Shown here one piece after another: positions 1-8,197 of a stretch of DNA of 64,000 nt. The stretch covers positions 62,001 through 126,000 of the forward strand of contig NZ_VWRQ01000018.1 of NCBI RefSeq assembly GCF_008635795.1. Direction: 5' to 3'. This stretch comes from Paenibacillus tepidiphilus. Lineage in GTDB: Bacteria; Bacillota; Bacilli; Paenibacillales; Paenibacillaceae. The position numbers were made by a program, and so were the translations under genes. The notes beneath the pieces are model-generated. The model was not told the origin of the DNA. It saw only the letters and a program-made list of their open reading frames with translations, and did no database searches. Within the stretch, counting starts at the first letter, position 1. Every line of letters begins with the position of its first letter.

Positions 1-1032
1 CTCTGCCTTGCCGGGGCCGTATTGGCTGCCGCTTTGGCAGGCTGTGCCGGGCAGGCTGAGGATACCGGAAACCGCCCGGACCGCGTTAGCCCGGGCGGCG
101 TGAAACCGAAGCTGGGCGTTGCCATTTATAAATTCTCGGACACCTTCATGATCGGGGTCAAGAGTGCAATCAAATCCTCCGCCAAGGGTATAGCCGATTA
201 CGAACTTGTAGACAGCAAGAATTCCCAGCCGGACCAGAATGGTCAGGTGGACGGTTTTATCGCGAAGCGCGTCGACGCCATGCTTGTCAATCCCGTCGAC
301 CGGACGGCCGCCGGCGTCATTATAGATAAAGCGCAGGCGGCGGATATCCCCGTGGTCTTCCTGAACCGCGAGCCGCTCGAAGGTGATATGCAGAAATGGG
401 ATAAGGTCTATTATGTCGGAGCCCAGGCCAAGGAGTCAGGCACGATGTCCGGCCAACTGCTGGCCGATTACTGGAAGGCCCATCCGGAAGCGGACAAGAA
501 CGGGGACGGTGTGCTCCAGTATGCGATGCTCAAGGGTGAGCCGGGGCATCAGGATGCCGAGCTGCGTACGACTTTTTCCATCCAGGCGATAGAGGATGCA
601 GGCATTAAGGTGGAGAAGCTGGCGGAGGATACCGCCAAGTGGGACCGCGTCAAGGGCCAGGAGAAGATGGCGGCCTTCCTGGAGACCTACGGCGACCGCA
701 TCGAGGCCGTGCTGGCCAATAACGACGACATGGCGCTGGGCGCGATCAAGGCGCTGAAGGCTGCGGGATACTTCAAAGGAGACAAGTATATGCCGGTGGT
801 CGGCGTCGATGCCACGGAACCGGCGGTGAAGGCGCTGAAGGACGGAACTATGCTCGGGACGGTGCTCAATGATGCCGCCAACCAGGGCAAGGCTGCAGTG
901 ATGCTGGCCGCCGTACTCGCCCGGGGCGAAGCGCCGACCAGGGATAATGTAGGGTTTGACATTACCGACGGCCAGTATATCTGGATTTCGTATAAGAAGA
1001 TCACCAAGGATAATGTGGACGAGGCGGACTGA
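1..1032 (+). CDS. Galactose/glucose-type ABC transporter substrate-binding lipoprotein (5' partial)
   Basis: Periplasmic-binding-protein family 1 sugar receptor, expected on the outer face of the membrane as the substrate-binding part of an ABC importer. The frame is open from base 1, so the true start lies left of the window; the first TTG at 22 is unlikely to be the start because the hydrophobic signal core begins before it. A lipobox (LAGC) directly follows the core and is followed by a short charged linker. The mature part shows the MglB-like pattern: LGVAIYKFSDTFM near the start, VDAMLVNPVD, VVFLNREP, VLANNDDMALGAI and VVGVDATEPA. These resemble D-galactose/D-glucose binding proteins more than ribose ones, but the sugar is inferred. 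The partner ATPase and permease are not in the window. A strong terminator follows, so this is the last gene of its unit or a single gene. Confidence 0.85.
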   Translation, partial: LCLAGAVLAAALAGCAGQAEDTGNRPDRVSPGGVKPKLGVAIYKFSDTFMIGVKSAIKSSAKGIADYELVDSKNSQPDQNGQVDGFIAKRVDAMLVNPVDRTAAGVIIDKAQAADIPVVFLNREPLEGDMQKWDKVYYVGAQAKESGTMSGQLLADYWKAHPEADKNGDGVLQYAMLKGEPGHQDAELRTTFSIQAIEDAGIKVEKLAEDTAKWDRVKGQEKMAAFLETYGDRIEAVLANNDDMALGAIKALKAAGYFKGDKYMPVVGVDATEPAVKALKDGTMLGTVLNDAANQGKAAVMLAAVLARGEAPTRDNVGFDITDGQYIWISYKKITKDNVDEAD

Positions 1033-1079
1033 ATTCCTGCTGGCAAGGGGAGCGGCCGCCGAATGCTGATTGTTGAGTG

Positions 1080-1125
1080 CAGGCAAGCTGACCGGGAAGC
1101 CGGAAGGCTTGCCTGTTCTTTTCTG
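1080..1125 (+). terminator. Rho-independent terminator after the sugar-binding lipoprotein
   Basis: A 9-bp perfect stem, CAGGCAAGC (1080-1088) with GCTTGCCTG (1107-1115), is followed by a T-rich tail (TTCTTTTCT). It lies 48 bases after the stop at 1032. Confidence 0.8.
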
Positions 1126-1199
1126 CCTCCGGCAAGTCACGCTTTTCCCGCTCTTCACATATTCTATGGGCAAATGCCTTTGTAAGGGAGAGCGAAGAC

Positions 1200-3161
1200 A
1201 TGCTTAGAATCAAGCTGAACGAGCTGACAAAAGGGACCGACAACGGCCTGCTTCAGACCGAGGTGTGGAGGTGGGACGGCATCGGCTGGAATGAATATAT
1301 CGCCCAGCAGGAGGAGGACTTTATCCGCGCGGATGACGATTTCTTCGTGACGATTCCGGCAGAGCCGGGACTGTACCGGGTGGATCTCTCGGCCAGGCCG
1401 CTTGACGGGCTCGCTGCCCTGGGCGAAGCCGGGCTGGAGGGACTACGCGCCGATGTGCTGCATCCGGCGCCGTTTACCACCAAGGAAGGGCTGCTGTGGG
1501 GATATATCAGCAGCGATGGCGGCACGGCCATCGAGCCGCGGTATGCCTATGCCGAGGAATTCCAGCCGAACGGGCTGGCGATTGTGCAGCGGGGGAACGG
1601 CAGCGGACTCATTGACCATACCGGACGGGAACGGGTCAAACCGGTGTATTCGTTCATCGCTCCGTTTGCGGAAGGCCGTGCCGTCGTATCGGACGCCAAA
1701 GGATATACCCTGATCGACGAAATAGGCAAGGAAGTGACAAAGGCGCGCTATGATTACCTGAACTCGCTGCAGGAAGGGCGGGCGTTGTTCTCCAAATATA
1801 GTCCTTCCGGCGCTACCCGGTACGGTTATCTGGACGCGCAAGGCAAGGAGGTGCTGCCTGCAAGCTATCTGGACGCGGCTGATTTCATGAACGGCACCGC
1901 ACTGGTGAAGCTGGCGGAACGCGAATTTGCGCTGATCGACCTGCAGGGGCAGGTGCTGCATACGTATCCTTATCCGTACGTCGGAAGTCCCGGAGACGGT
2001 CTGCTGGCCTATCAGGCGGATGAGAACGGCAAATACGGTTATCTGCGCACGGACGGCAGCATCGCCATCGCCCCGCAGTTCACCTCTGCACTGCCCTTCT
2101 CCGGCGGACGGGCGGTGGTCAACACGGCGGAGAATTACGACAATGCCTACGGCCTGATCGACGGGCAAGGCCAGTTTATTATCCCTCCGCAGTATTACGA
2201 GGTGCAGCAGCTCGGCGAAGACCGGGTAGCTCTGGGCACACCGCTCTATCCCGATCAGCCTTACCGCGGCTCGCGTTATGTAATCGCAGACAGTGTGACC
2301 GGACGGATTCTGGCCACCCATCCGCTGCTCGGCGTGAACAATTACGTGAACGGGCTCGCCTCGGTTTATGATGCCAAAGACACCTATTTCATCGACCGCA
2401 GCGGCAAGAAAGCCGCGCAGCCGCCGACCGTGCCCGGATCGGGAGCACTGTCCTTCAGCGGCAGTCTGATCCGCGCGGATGTGGACCAGCGCACGGCCTA
2501 TTATGACCGCCGGGGTAAGTTGGTGTGGCGGCAGAGTGATGTTATTCCGCTGCGGCCGCCATACAGTGTTCTGGAGAAGAAATACAAGCCGAACCGGAAT
2601 TACCTGGTATATTATCCGCAGGTGGAAGGCATCGCCAGCATTGAAACGTCCAAGAAGGTCAATGATGAGCTGCGCAGCCTGTCGCTGGCTGAAGGAGCGG
2701 GTGCAGGGGGAGAAGACCAGGATTTCAGCTATACCGGGGATTTCTCTGTCTCCTTCTTCCGCAAGCATCTGCTGGTGCTTGAGCTCAGCGGCTATAAATA
2801 TCCGTTCGGCGCTGCCCATGGCATGCCGACCCGGCTGTTCCCGCACATTAACCTGAAGAACGGCCGTTTCTACAAGCTGAGTGATCTTTTCAAGCCGGGC
2901 AGCAAATACACCGAGAAGCTGAGTGAAATCGTCGGCAAGCAGATCGCGACCGATCCCCAGTATAGCTACGTCTTCCCGGATACCTACAAGGGGATTGCCA
3001 GGGATCAGCCGTTCTATGTTGATGAATCGGCGCTGTACTTGTACTTCGCCCCCTACGAAATCGCTCCTTACGCTGCTGGCTTCCCCACCTTCCGCATTCC
3101 GTTTGCGGAGATTATGGGCCTGATCTCCACCGAGGGAGAGTTCTGGCAGGCTTTTCATTGA
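1200..3161 (+). CDS. WG-repeat protein with C-terminal DUF3298/RsiV-like domain
   Basis: A 653-residue protein of unknown biological role. Residues about 85-440 hold a series of WG-type beta repeats, seen as the recurring pattern 'G(Y/L)IDxxGxxxxxPxYxxxxxFxxGxAxV', for example SGLIDHTGRERVKPVY and YGLIDGQGQFIIPPQY. Residues about 455-645 match the DUF4163/DUF3298 arrangement: YYPQVEGI near the start, a GDFSVSFF strand, then PFGAAHGMP and LKNGRFYKLSDLF, ending in FRIPFAEI. DUF3298 is also found in the extracellular part of the anti-sigma factor RsiV, but no membrane segment is seen here. I see no signal peptide, so a cytoplasmic location is likely. The ATG at 1200 follows AAGGGAGAG at a good distance. 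The gene stands alone between two terminators. Confidence 0.75.
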   Translation: MLRIKLNELTKGTDNGLLQTEVWRWDGIGWNEYIAQQEEDFIRADDDFFVTIPAEPGLYRVDLSARPLDGLAALGEAGLEGLRADVLHPAPFTTKEGLLWGYISSDGGTAIEPRYAYAEEFQPNGLAIVQRGNGSGLIDHTGRERVKPVYSFIAPFAEGRAVVSDAKGYTLIDEIGKEVTKARYDYLNSLQEGRALFSKYSPSGATRYGYLDAQGKEVLPASYLDAADFMNGTALVKLAEREFALIDLQGQVLHTYPYPYVGSPGDGLLAYQADENGKYGYLRTDGSIAIAPQFTSALPFSGGRAVVNTAENYDNAYGLIDGQGQFIIPPQYYEVQQLGEDRVALGTPLYPDQPYRGSRYVIADSVTGRILATHPLLGVNNYVNGLASVYDAKDTYFIDRSGKKAAQPPTVPGSGALSFSGSLIRADVDQRTAYYDRRGKLVWRQSDVIPLRPPYSVLEKKYKPNRNYLVYYPQVEGIASIETSKKVNDELRSLSLAEGAGAGGEDQDFSYTGDFSVSFFRKHLLVLELSGYKYPFGAAHGMPTRLFPHINLKNGRFYKLSDLFKPGSKYTEKLSEIVGKQIATDPQYSYVFPDTYKGIARDQPFYVDESALYLYFAPYEIAPYAAGFPTFRIPFAEIMGLISTEGEFWQAFH

Positions 3162-3217
3162 ATGAGGCTTTCCTTACATGCAAACCGCTGAGTCAGCACA
3201 TATGGAACAGAAACAAG

Positions 3218-3260
3218 ACCGTACCGATCAAGGTTACTCCTTGCCCGGTACGGTTTTTAT
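3218..3260 (+). terminator. Rho-independent terminator after the WG-repeat gene
   Basis: The outer stem is ACCGTACC (3218-3225) with GGTACGGT (3247-3254), with an inner stem CAAGG/CCTTG, followed by TTTTTATTTTT. It lies 57 bases after the stop at 3161. Confidence 0.85.
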
Positions 3261-3469
3261 TTTTACGCAGAAGTCTACGGATTGTTATTCTAATTATATG
3301 TTCACATGTTAGACATATAATCTAAAGTTTTATCAAAGTGTAAAAATTTAGAAGCGCACAATGCTAGATTATGTGCTACAATGACTGAGTAAGAAATGAC
3401 AACTTTGTAATCTTTGCCACTGATTCACTGGCGGCACGGATAATACACCAAGAATAGGGAGATGGATGA
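3261..3469 (+). promoter_or_regulatory. AT-rich leader of the CAP-protein gene with a candidate extended -10
   Basis: With the preceding terminator, this is most of the 308-base gene-free stretch 3162-3469. It is much more AT-rich than its surroundings. TGCTACAAT at 3374-3382 fits an extended -10 (TGn plus TACAAT), but the corresponding -35 is poor. That start point would give an untranslated leader of about 80 bases. ATAGGGAG just before the ATG at 3470 is the ribosome site. I see no riboswitch-like structure. Confidence 0.35.
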
Positions 3470-4261
3470 ATGAAGCGCAACACGTTTAGAAAAGCAATCG
3501 GGGGAAGCGTGGCCGCAGTGCTGGCGCTCAGCATTTCGTTGCCACTGCAAGCTAATGCCGCAGACAGCAATTCGGGAGCGGCGGCTGCCAATAACGGATT
3601 TACTCAATTCCTGCAATCTATTAATTCCTATAGCATCAAGACCCTGCACTTTAGTGGCGGAAGCATCGCCAAGGGGCAAATCTATTACTTCAAGAAGCCG
3701 GTAGTTACGGCAGCTCCTGTTGCTACCCCTGCAGCTACGGCCCAGCCGGCCGCTACAGCTAAGCCGGTAGCTACACCAGCAGCAACTGCGAAGCCAGTGG
3801 CGACGCCTGCAGCAACTGCGAAGCCGGTGGCAACACCTGCAGCAACTGCGAAGCCAGTGGCAACAGCAGCTCCAGCCGCTGACAGCACACAGGCCTCGTT
3901 CGTGAAGCAAGTGGTGACGCTCGTGAACAAGGAACGTGCCGCTGCCGGATTGTCTCCGGTTACCGCGCTGGACAGCCTGAACAAAGTGGCTGCCGCCAAG
4001 GCGACCGATATGCGCGTCAATAATTACTTCTCGCATACTTCGCCAACGTATGGTTCCCCGTTTGATATGATGAAATCCTTCGGCGTTACTTACCGTGCCG
4101 CCGGCGAGAACATCGCTATGGGGCAGAAGACGCCGGAAGCGGTTATGACCGCCTGGATGAACAGTGAAGGTCACCGGGCCAACATTTTGAGCCCGAACTT
4201 TAACTACATCGGCGTAGGCTTTGACAACTACTACTGGGTGCAAGAGTTCATCGGCAAATAA
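3470..4261 (+). CDS. Secreted CAP/SCP-domain protein (YkwD-like)
   Basis: A 263-residue exported protein. Residues 1-31 form a signal peptide (MKRN basic start, hydrophobic core, cleavage after ANA). Residues about 85-135 are a low-complexity linker built of repeats of TPAATAKPVA, likely an extended wall-spanning spacer. Residues about 140-263 are a CAP (SCP/PR-1) domain: FVKQVVTLVNKERA, the HTSP segment, AGENIAMG and GHRANILSPNFNYIGVGF, which carry the usual His and Glu residues of the CAP cavity. Bacterial YkwD-type proteins are secreted or spore-associated; their biochemical activity is mostly unsettled. The gene has its own upstream region and is followed by a strong terminator, so it is monocistronic. 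Confidence 0.88.
   Translation: MKRNTFRKAIGGSVAAVLALSISLPLQANAADSNSGAAAANNGFTQFLQSINSYSIKTLHFSGGSIAKGQIYYFKKPVVTAAPVATPAATAQPAATAKPVATPAATAKPVATPAATAKPVATPAATAKPVATAAPAADSTQASFVKQVVTLVNKERAAAGLSPVTALDSLNKVAAAKATDMRVNNYFSHTSPTYGSPFDMMKSFGVTYRAAGENIAMGQKTPEAVMTAWMNSEGHRANILSPNFNYIGVGFDNYYWVQEFIGK
3721..3870 (+). repeat. Minisatellite of 30-bp units inside the CAP gene
   Basis: Three nearly identical 30-bp units (3771-3860) share the core GCAACTGCGAAGCCAGTGG and encode TPAATAKPVA. They are flanked on the left by two more diverged copies from 3721. The unit is a multiple of three, so gain or loss of copies keeps the frame and only changes the linker length. Confidence 0.9.
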
Positions 4262-4309
4262 GTCAGGCGTAGCCTGCATATTGACGATATCTAACCTGGC
4301 ATAACCATG

Positions 4310-4355
4310 CACAGCCCGCTTTTCCGTTTTATCGGACGAGCGGGCTGTGTTTTGT
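4310..4355 (+). terminator. Rho-independent terminator after the CAP gene
   Basis: An 11-bp perfect stem, CACAGCCCGCT (4310-4320) with AGCGGGCTGTG (4339-4349), is followed by TTTTGTT. Confidence 0.88.
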
Positions 4356-4454
4356 TATGCGGTTCATGCAAGGCTCTGGTAGCCGGGTTATAGACTGTTT
4401 TACGGGCTACCACGGTCGTAGTAGCCTGCAACTTATACTAGCCCGTCATAACGC

Positions 4455-6287
4455 TCAATAACTCTGCTTCAGCCGCTCCACCACATTTTGCCGGGAAATA
4501 GTGTACCCCATTAACCGGATCACACCGCCCAAGATGAGTGCAATCACCGCCCCATACAGGATGATCGCTGCACCCGGGAAGCGGTAGCTGATGTAGGAGA
4601 GCCCGCCGACCCGGCTTACGGCTGAGGTCAGCCAGTATCCCAGGAGGTTGCCTAAGCTGAATGCAAATGCAGCCGATCCTGCAATAAGCATGCACGCTTC
4701 ATACGTGAGCATAGCGGTCAGCTGTTTCCGCTTCATACCGATCGCCTGCATGATCCCGAGTTCATAGGTCCGCGCCACAATGGCGGCGATCAGGGTGTTG
4801 AGCAGGTTCAGGAGGCTGAAGGCGGCAATGCAGCCGATCAAAGCATACCCGGCCAAGGTGATTGACCGGAAAGCGTCCCGGAAGGACTCCGCTACTTCCT
4901 GATAAGAAACCAGCTTGAGTGTAGCCATCCCCTTTTGCGCCATAAGCTGCTGTATATCCTGGCCTACCTGCTTCTCCATATGATTGGCAGCGGATATTTC
5001 CATGCTCTGCGCCGGGTTGAAGCCGGCCAGCGCCGGCATGGTTTCGGATGCCGCAAGAAAGAGCGTGCCGGAGTCCGTATCGCGGATCTCCCCGGCAATG
5101 ACTGCCTCATGCTCCGACTGCCGGCTGCCGCTGCCGGTACGGAGCAGTACTCGGTCGCCTACAGCAAGCTCGAGACCATAGGCGGCATACTCGCTGCTGG
5201 CGCTGTTGATGACAAGTGCAGGAGCACCGCCGGATGTATGCTCCGGAATTGTCCCGGTTATCAACTGCTTATCCAGTTCCCCGCGATTATGCTCCGTAAT
5301 ATTCGCAATGCCCACCACCACCGGCTCCCCGGTGTTATTCATGCCTGCCAGTTCGGCCTCAAGGTATTGATGAACATAGACGGCCTCTACTCCAGCTATC
5401 GACAGCAGCTCATCGTGCAAACCGGCGGATAACTCGCCTTTGCTTTGGAGATCGTCCAGACCTACCTCCGGGGAGTAGAGCGCATCATCAAGCTGCACGC
5501 TGAATTGTCCGCCGCCCGGGAAATAAGCCTGTGCCCTTGAAGCCGGATCTGCGGATGTCAGCAGCGCGGCGAAGACCATGAACAACACACCGCTAAAAGC
5601 CAGCGACAACAGTGAGAATACGGTCTTCTTCCTGCTGCGGGAGAGCTGGAGCCAGGCGAGACGAAAAGGGGATAGCCGGCGCGTGCTGATCCGCTTCTGT
5701 CCACCGGAGATGCTGGCTTCGATATGGCGGATGCCTTCGGCCGGTGTGATTTTGGCGGCATAGGAGGCTGGTGTACGCAGCGAGATTCTGACGGTCAACC
5801 CTGTGAACGCAGCCGCCAGCGCAGCAAGCAGCAGGGCAGTCCACCCGTCCCACCCTGAAGAGACCATAAGTCTTCCGGCGAGATAACCCGGCAGAATTCC
5901 GCAGGGAATAAATCTCCGGGACAGCAGTTTACCTTCGTAAACAACCAGCTGCCGGATCTGTTGATGCACAGCGCCGAGCGCCCGTAGCCGCCCGTAGAAG
6001 CGGACTCGCATTGCGACGGATATGTAGAAAATATTGTACACCGCCATCCAGCAGGCCAGCAGAATTATCAGTACCACCGCCAGGAGGGCCAGGAGCCCAT
6101 CAGCGGATACGGAGGGGACAGCAGCATTGTGCCCGGCACCCTTCATTATGAAATAACCGTAGGTCATGACCACGGTCAGCAAAAAAGCGGCAGCCGCAAT
6201 AACGGTACCGGCCAGCACTGTTTTTACCTTCTCGGCCTTGAGATTGGCCGCTGCCATTTTATGAATAAACGATTCTTTGCTCTTCAA
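4455..6287 (-). CDS. FtsX/MacB-type ABC transporter permease
   Basis: A 610-residue integral membrane protein, the likely permease partner of the ATPase gene 15 bases upstream. The start is a TTG at 6287, supported by GAGGTG six bases before it. Residues about 23-48 are the first membrane helix. A first FtsX-like block of short helices lies at about 80-170. A second helix at about 225-245 leads into a large extracellular region (about 250-450) like the MacB periplasmic core. The C-terminal FtsX block holds three helices and the typical ELGIMQAIGMKRKQ loop that contacts the ATPase. This family exports or extracts peptides, lipoproteins or drugs by a mechanotransmission mechanism rather than by a channel. 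The substrate is unknown, and no two-component system adjoins it, which argues against a Bce-type bacitracin module. Confidence 0.8.
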   Translation of the reverse strand: MKSKESFIHKMAAANLKAEKVKTVLAGTVIAAAAFLLTVVMTYGYFIMKGAGHNAAVPSVSADGLLALLAVVLIILLACWMAVYNIFYISVAMRVRFYGRLRALGAVHQQIRQLVVYEGKLLSRRFIPCGILPGYLAGRLMVSSGWDGWTALLLAALAAAFTGLTVRISLRTPASYAAKITPAEGIRHIEASISGGQKRISTRRLSPFRLAWLQLSRSRKKTVFSLLSLAFSGVLFMVFAALLTSADPASRAQAYFPGGGQFSVQLDDALYSPEVGLDDLQSKGELSAGLHDELLSIAGVEAVYVHQYLEAELAGMNNTGEPVVVGIANITEHNRGELDKQLITGTIPEHTSGGAPALVINSASSEYAAYGLELAVGDRVLLRTGSGSRQSEHEAVIAGEIRDTDSGTLFLAASETMPALAGFNPAQSMEISAANHMEKQVGQDIQQLMAQKGMATLKLVSYQEVAESFRDAFRSITLAGYALIGCIAAFSLLNLLNTLIAAIVARTYELGIMQAIGMKRKQLTAMLTYEACMLIAGSAAFAFSLGNLLGYWLTSAVSRVGGLSYISYRFPGAAIILYGAVIALILGGVIRLMGYTISRQNVVERLKQSY

Positions 6288-6302
6288 GCGTTACACCTCA
6301 CT

Positions 6303-6995
6303 TTAGACTTGGACAACGTCATTAACAGTATCGGCTGTGATAACTCCATCCTCAATCCGCAGGATTCGGTCGGCCATTGCGGCGATTTCGGGATTATGGG
6401 TAATCATAATCAGCGTCTGGTTATACTTCCGGTTGCAGCTGCGCAGCAATTCCAGCACATCCTGGCTTGACTTGCTGTCCAGATTCCCTGTCGGTTCATC
6501 CGCCAGCAGGATTGCGGGCCTGGTGATCAGCGCTCTGGCGATGGCCACTCTTTGCTGCTGTCCTCCGGATAGCTGGTTCGTCATGGCTTCCTGTTTGCCT
6601 GAAATTCCGAGCATCCGCAGCATTTGTTCAAGCTCGTTCCGCTCCATCTGCTTGTCGTCCAGCTCCAGCGGCAGAACAATGTTCTCGTAGACATTCAGGG
6701 ACGGCAGCAGATTATAATGCTGAAAAATAAACCCGATTTTACGCCTCCGGAACTCCGTCAGCTCATCCTCACTAAGCCGGGACAGCTCACAGCCGTCGAC
6801 CTTCACCTGTCCTTCCGAGGGGACATCCAGGCCGCCCAGCAGATTCAGTAAAGTTGATTTACCGCTGCCCGAGGTGCCCACAATCGCTACGTATTCGCCC
6901 TCTTCGACGGTTATATTGATGTCTTGTAGCGCCCGGACCTTGTTCAGCGCCGTTCCGTAATGCTTGCATACTTGCTTTGTCTCCACAATGGCCAC
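6303..6995 (-). CDS. MacB/LolD-type ABC transporter ATP-binding protein
   Basis: Energises the adjacent FtsX-type permease. Walker A is GTSGSGKST, the signature is LSGGQQQR, Walker B is ILLADEPTG, and the H-loop is ITHNPEIA. The frame is open back to 7184, but the extra N-terminal stretch does not look like this family. GGAAGG lies nine bases before a GTG at 6995, giving the product start MAIVETKQVCKHYG. An ATG at 7004 abuts the same GGAAGG with no spacing and an ATG at 7019 has none, so GTG 6995 is preferred. The stop is 15 bases before the permease start, so the two form an operon. The 276-base region between this gene and the divergent esterase gene must hold both promoters; I could not pick either convincingly. 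Confidence 0.85.
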   Translation of the reverse strand: MAIVETKQVCKHYGTALNKVRALQDINITVEEGEYVAIVGTSGSGKSTLLNLLGGLDVPSEGQVKVDGCELSRLSEDELTEFRRRKIGFIFQHYNLLPSLNVYENIVLPLELDDKQMERNELEQMLRMLGISGKQEAMTNQLSGGQQQRVAIARALITRPAILLADEPTGNLDSKSSQDVLELLRSCNRKYNQTLIMITHNPEIAAMADRILRIEDGVITADTVNDVVQV

Positions 6996-7271
6996 AGTAT
7001 CCATCCTTCCGTGATTCATTTGGTATTCAAAAATTTTCAAACTGTATTCACCGATGTTAGACGCCGTCCGGCAGATTATCCCTGCGGAAATCCTGCGCGG
7101 CAGCCTTTTGAAGAGATTTAATTTCAAGGTCCGGCGGAAGTTGACACAATTTGTACAGCCCGGTCCGTATATTTGCATATTCAAGATAGAAGAATTATGT
7201 TTATCTACATAGTTAAGAAGTACGAAAAAAGTGGCACACTGGAACTATGAACGGCACACGGAGGGATAGCT

Positions 7272-8168
7272 TTGAATGATTCCAAATGGACCTGGCGGCT
7301 CGTCAGCCTGTCCTCCATTGCGACAACGATACTGCTGCTTGTCGGATTTATTTACGCCGTGAGCGACATTCTCTACCCTAAAGGCGAGGCTGCGGTTACT
7401 TCACTCCCGGCAGAGACACAGACTCCCGCAGCGGCTTCCGGCGGCGAATATAGAATTATGGCGCTGGGAGATTCTCTGGCCAAAGGGACCGGCGATAACA
7501 CGGGAAACGGCTTTGTAAAGCGGACGGTGGACGGGCTCCTGCAAGACGGGAAGGCCCGGCTGGTCGGCAATATGGGCATTAACGGCCTGACGACCGCCGG
7601 ACTGCTGGAGAAGCTTCAGGAAGAGGGCGTCCGCTACGCAATGCGCCAGGCAAATATCATTCTGCTCTCGATCGGCGGCAACGATCTGTTCGGCGATTCG
7701 GGAATTCTGGATACGGGCGGCGACGGCGGGGCCGAAATACCGGAAGGGGCATCGGTGCCTGTGCTTCCCGGAACAGCGGCCGGGGATACCGGCACTGACT
7801 TGACGGAGGAAGAAGCGCCCGAGCTTACACCAGAGTCCCTTTTGGCGGGGCTGCCGGAGGCGGCTGGACGCTTGGGCGAGGCGCTGCAAAGGATAGCGGA
7901 GATCAACCCGGAGGCGCACATTTACTATGTCGGACTGTATAATCCGTTCGGCGATGTGCAGGAGCTGCTGGTTCCGGGCAATCAGGCGGTGACCGCCTGG
8001 AACAATGCCGTGATGGACCTGATCAACACTCGTGGCAATATGACGCTGGTACCAACCTTCGATCTGTTCGGCGGCCATCTGGACAAGTATTTGTCGAGCG
8101 ACCATTTTCATCCGAACGGCGACGGCTACCAGCGGATCAGCGAGCGGATCATTCAGGCGGTCCGATAA
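7272..8168 (+). CDS. Membrane-anchored SGNH/GDSL esterase-lipase
   Basis: A 298-residue hydrolase of the SGNH superfamily, likely tethered outside the cell by the N-terminal helix at residues about 10-30. Block I is ALGDSLAKGTG (nucleophile Ser in GDS), block III is SIGGNDLFGD (Gly and Asn of the oxyanion hole region), and block V is SSDHFHPNG with the catalytic Asp-His pair. An acidic, Gly/Pro-rich insertion lies at about 155-195. The start is TTG 7272, with GGAGGG six bases before it. The natural substrate is not visible from sequence; family members deacylate lipids or cell-wall glycans. It is followed 29 bases later by an ABC transporter pair and may be cotranscribed with it. Confidence 0.85.
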   Translation: MNDSKWTWRLVSLSSIATTILLLVGFIYAVSDILYPKGEAAVTSLPAETQTPAAASGGEYRIMALGDSLAKGTGDNTGNGFVKRTVDGLLQDGKARLVGNMGINGLTTAGLLEKLQEEGVRYAMRQANIILLSIGGNDLFGDSGILDTGGDGGAEIPEGASVPVLPGTAAGDTGTDLTEEEAPELTPESLLAGLPEAAGRLGEALQRIAEINPEAHIYYVGLYNPFGDVQELLVPGNQAVTAWNNAVMDLINTRGNMTLVPTFDLFGGHLDKYLSSDHFHPNGDGYQRISERIIQAVR

Positions 8169-8197
8169 TTTAATGAACCTGAGGAGCTGGTGAGTGG

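Noticed and set aside
1443..3158. Long antisense open frame (571 codons) inside the WG-repeat gene
   Set aside because: A mirror frame caused by GC-rich codon bias; the plus-strand product has clear repeats and a DUF3298 end. The same applies to antisense frames at 10196-11815 (parE) and 13028-15067 (parC).
7141..7173. TTGACA followed by TATATT as a promoter for the esterase gene
   Set aside because: The spacing is 21 bases, too long for sigma-A, and no alternative -10 fits.
7004..7184. Upstream extension of the MacB-type ATPase to an ATG at 7184
   Set aside because: The extra residues do not resemble the family, and the good ribosome site points to GTG 6995.
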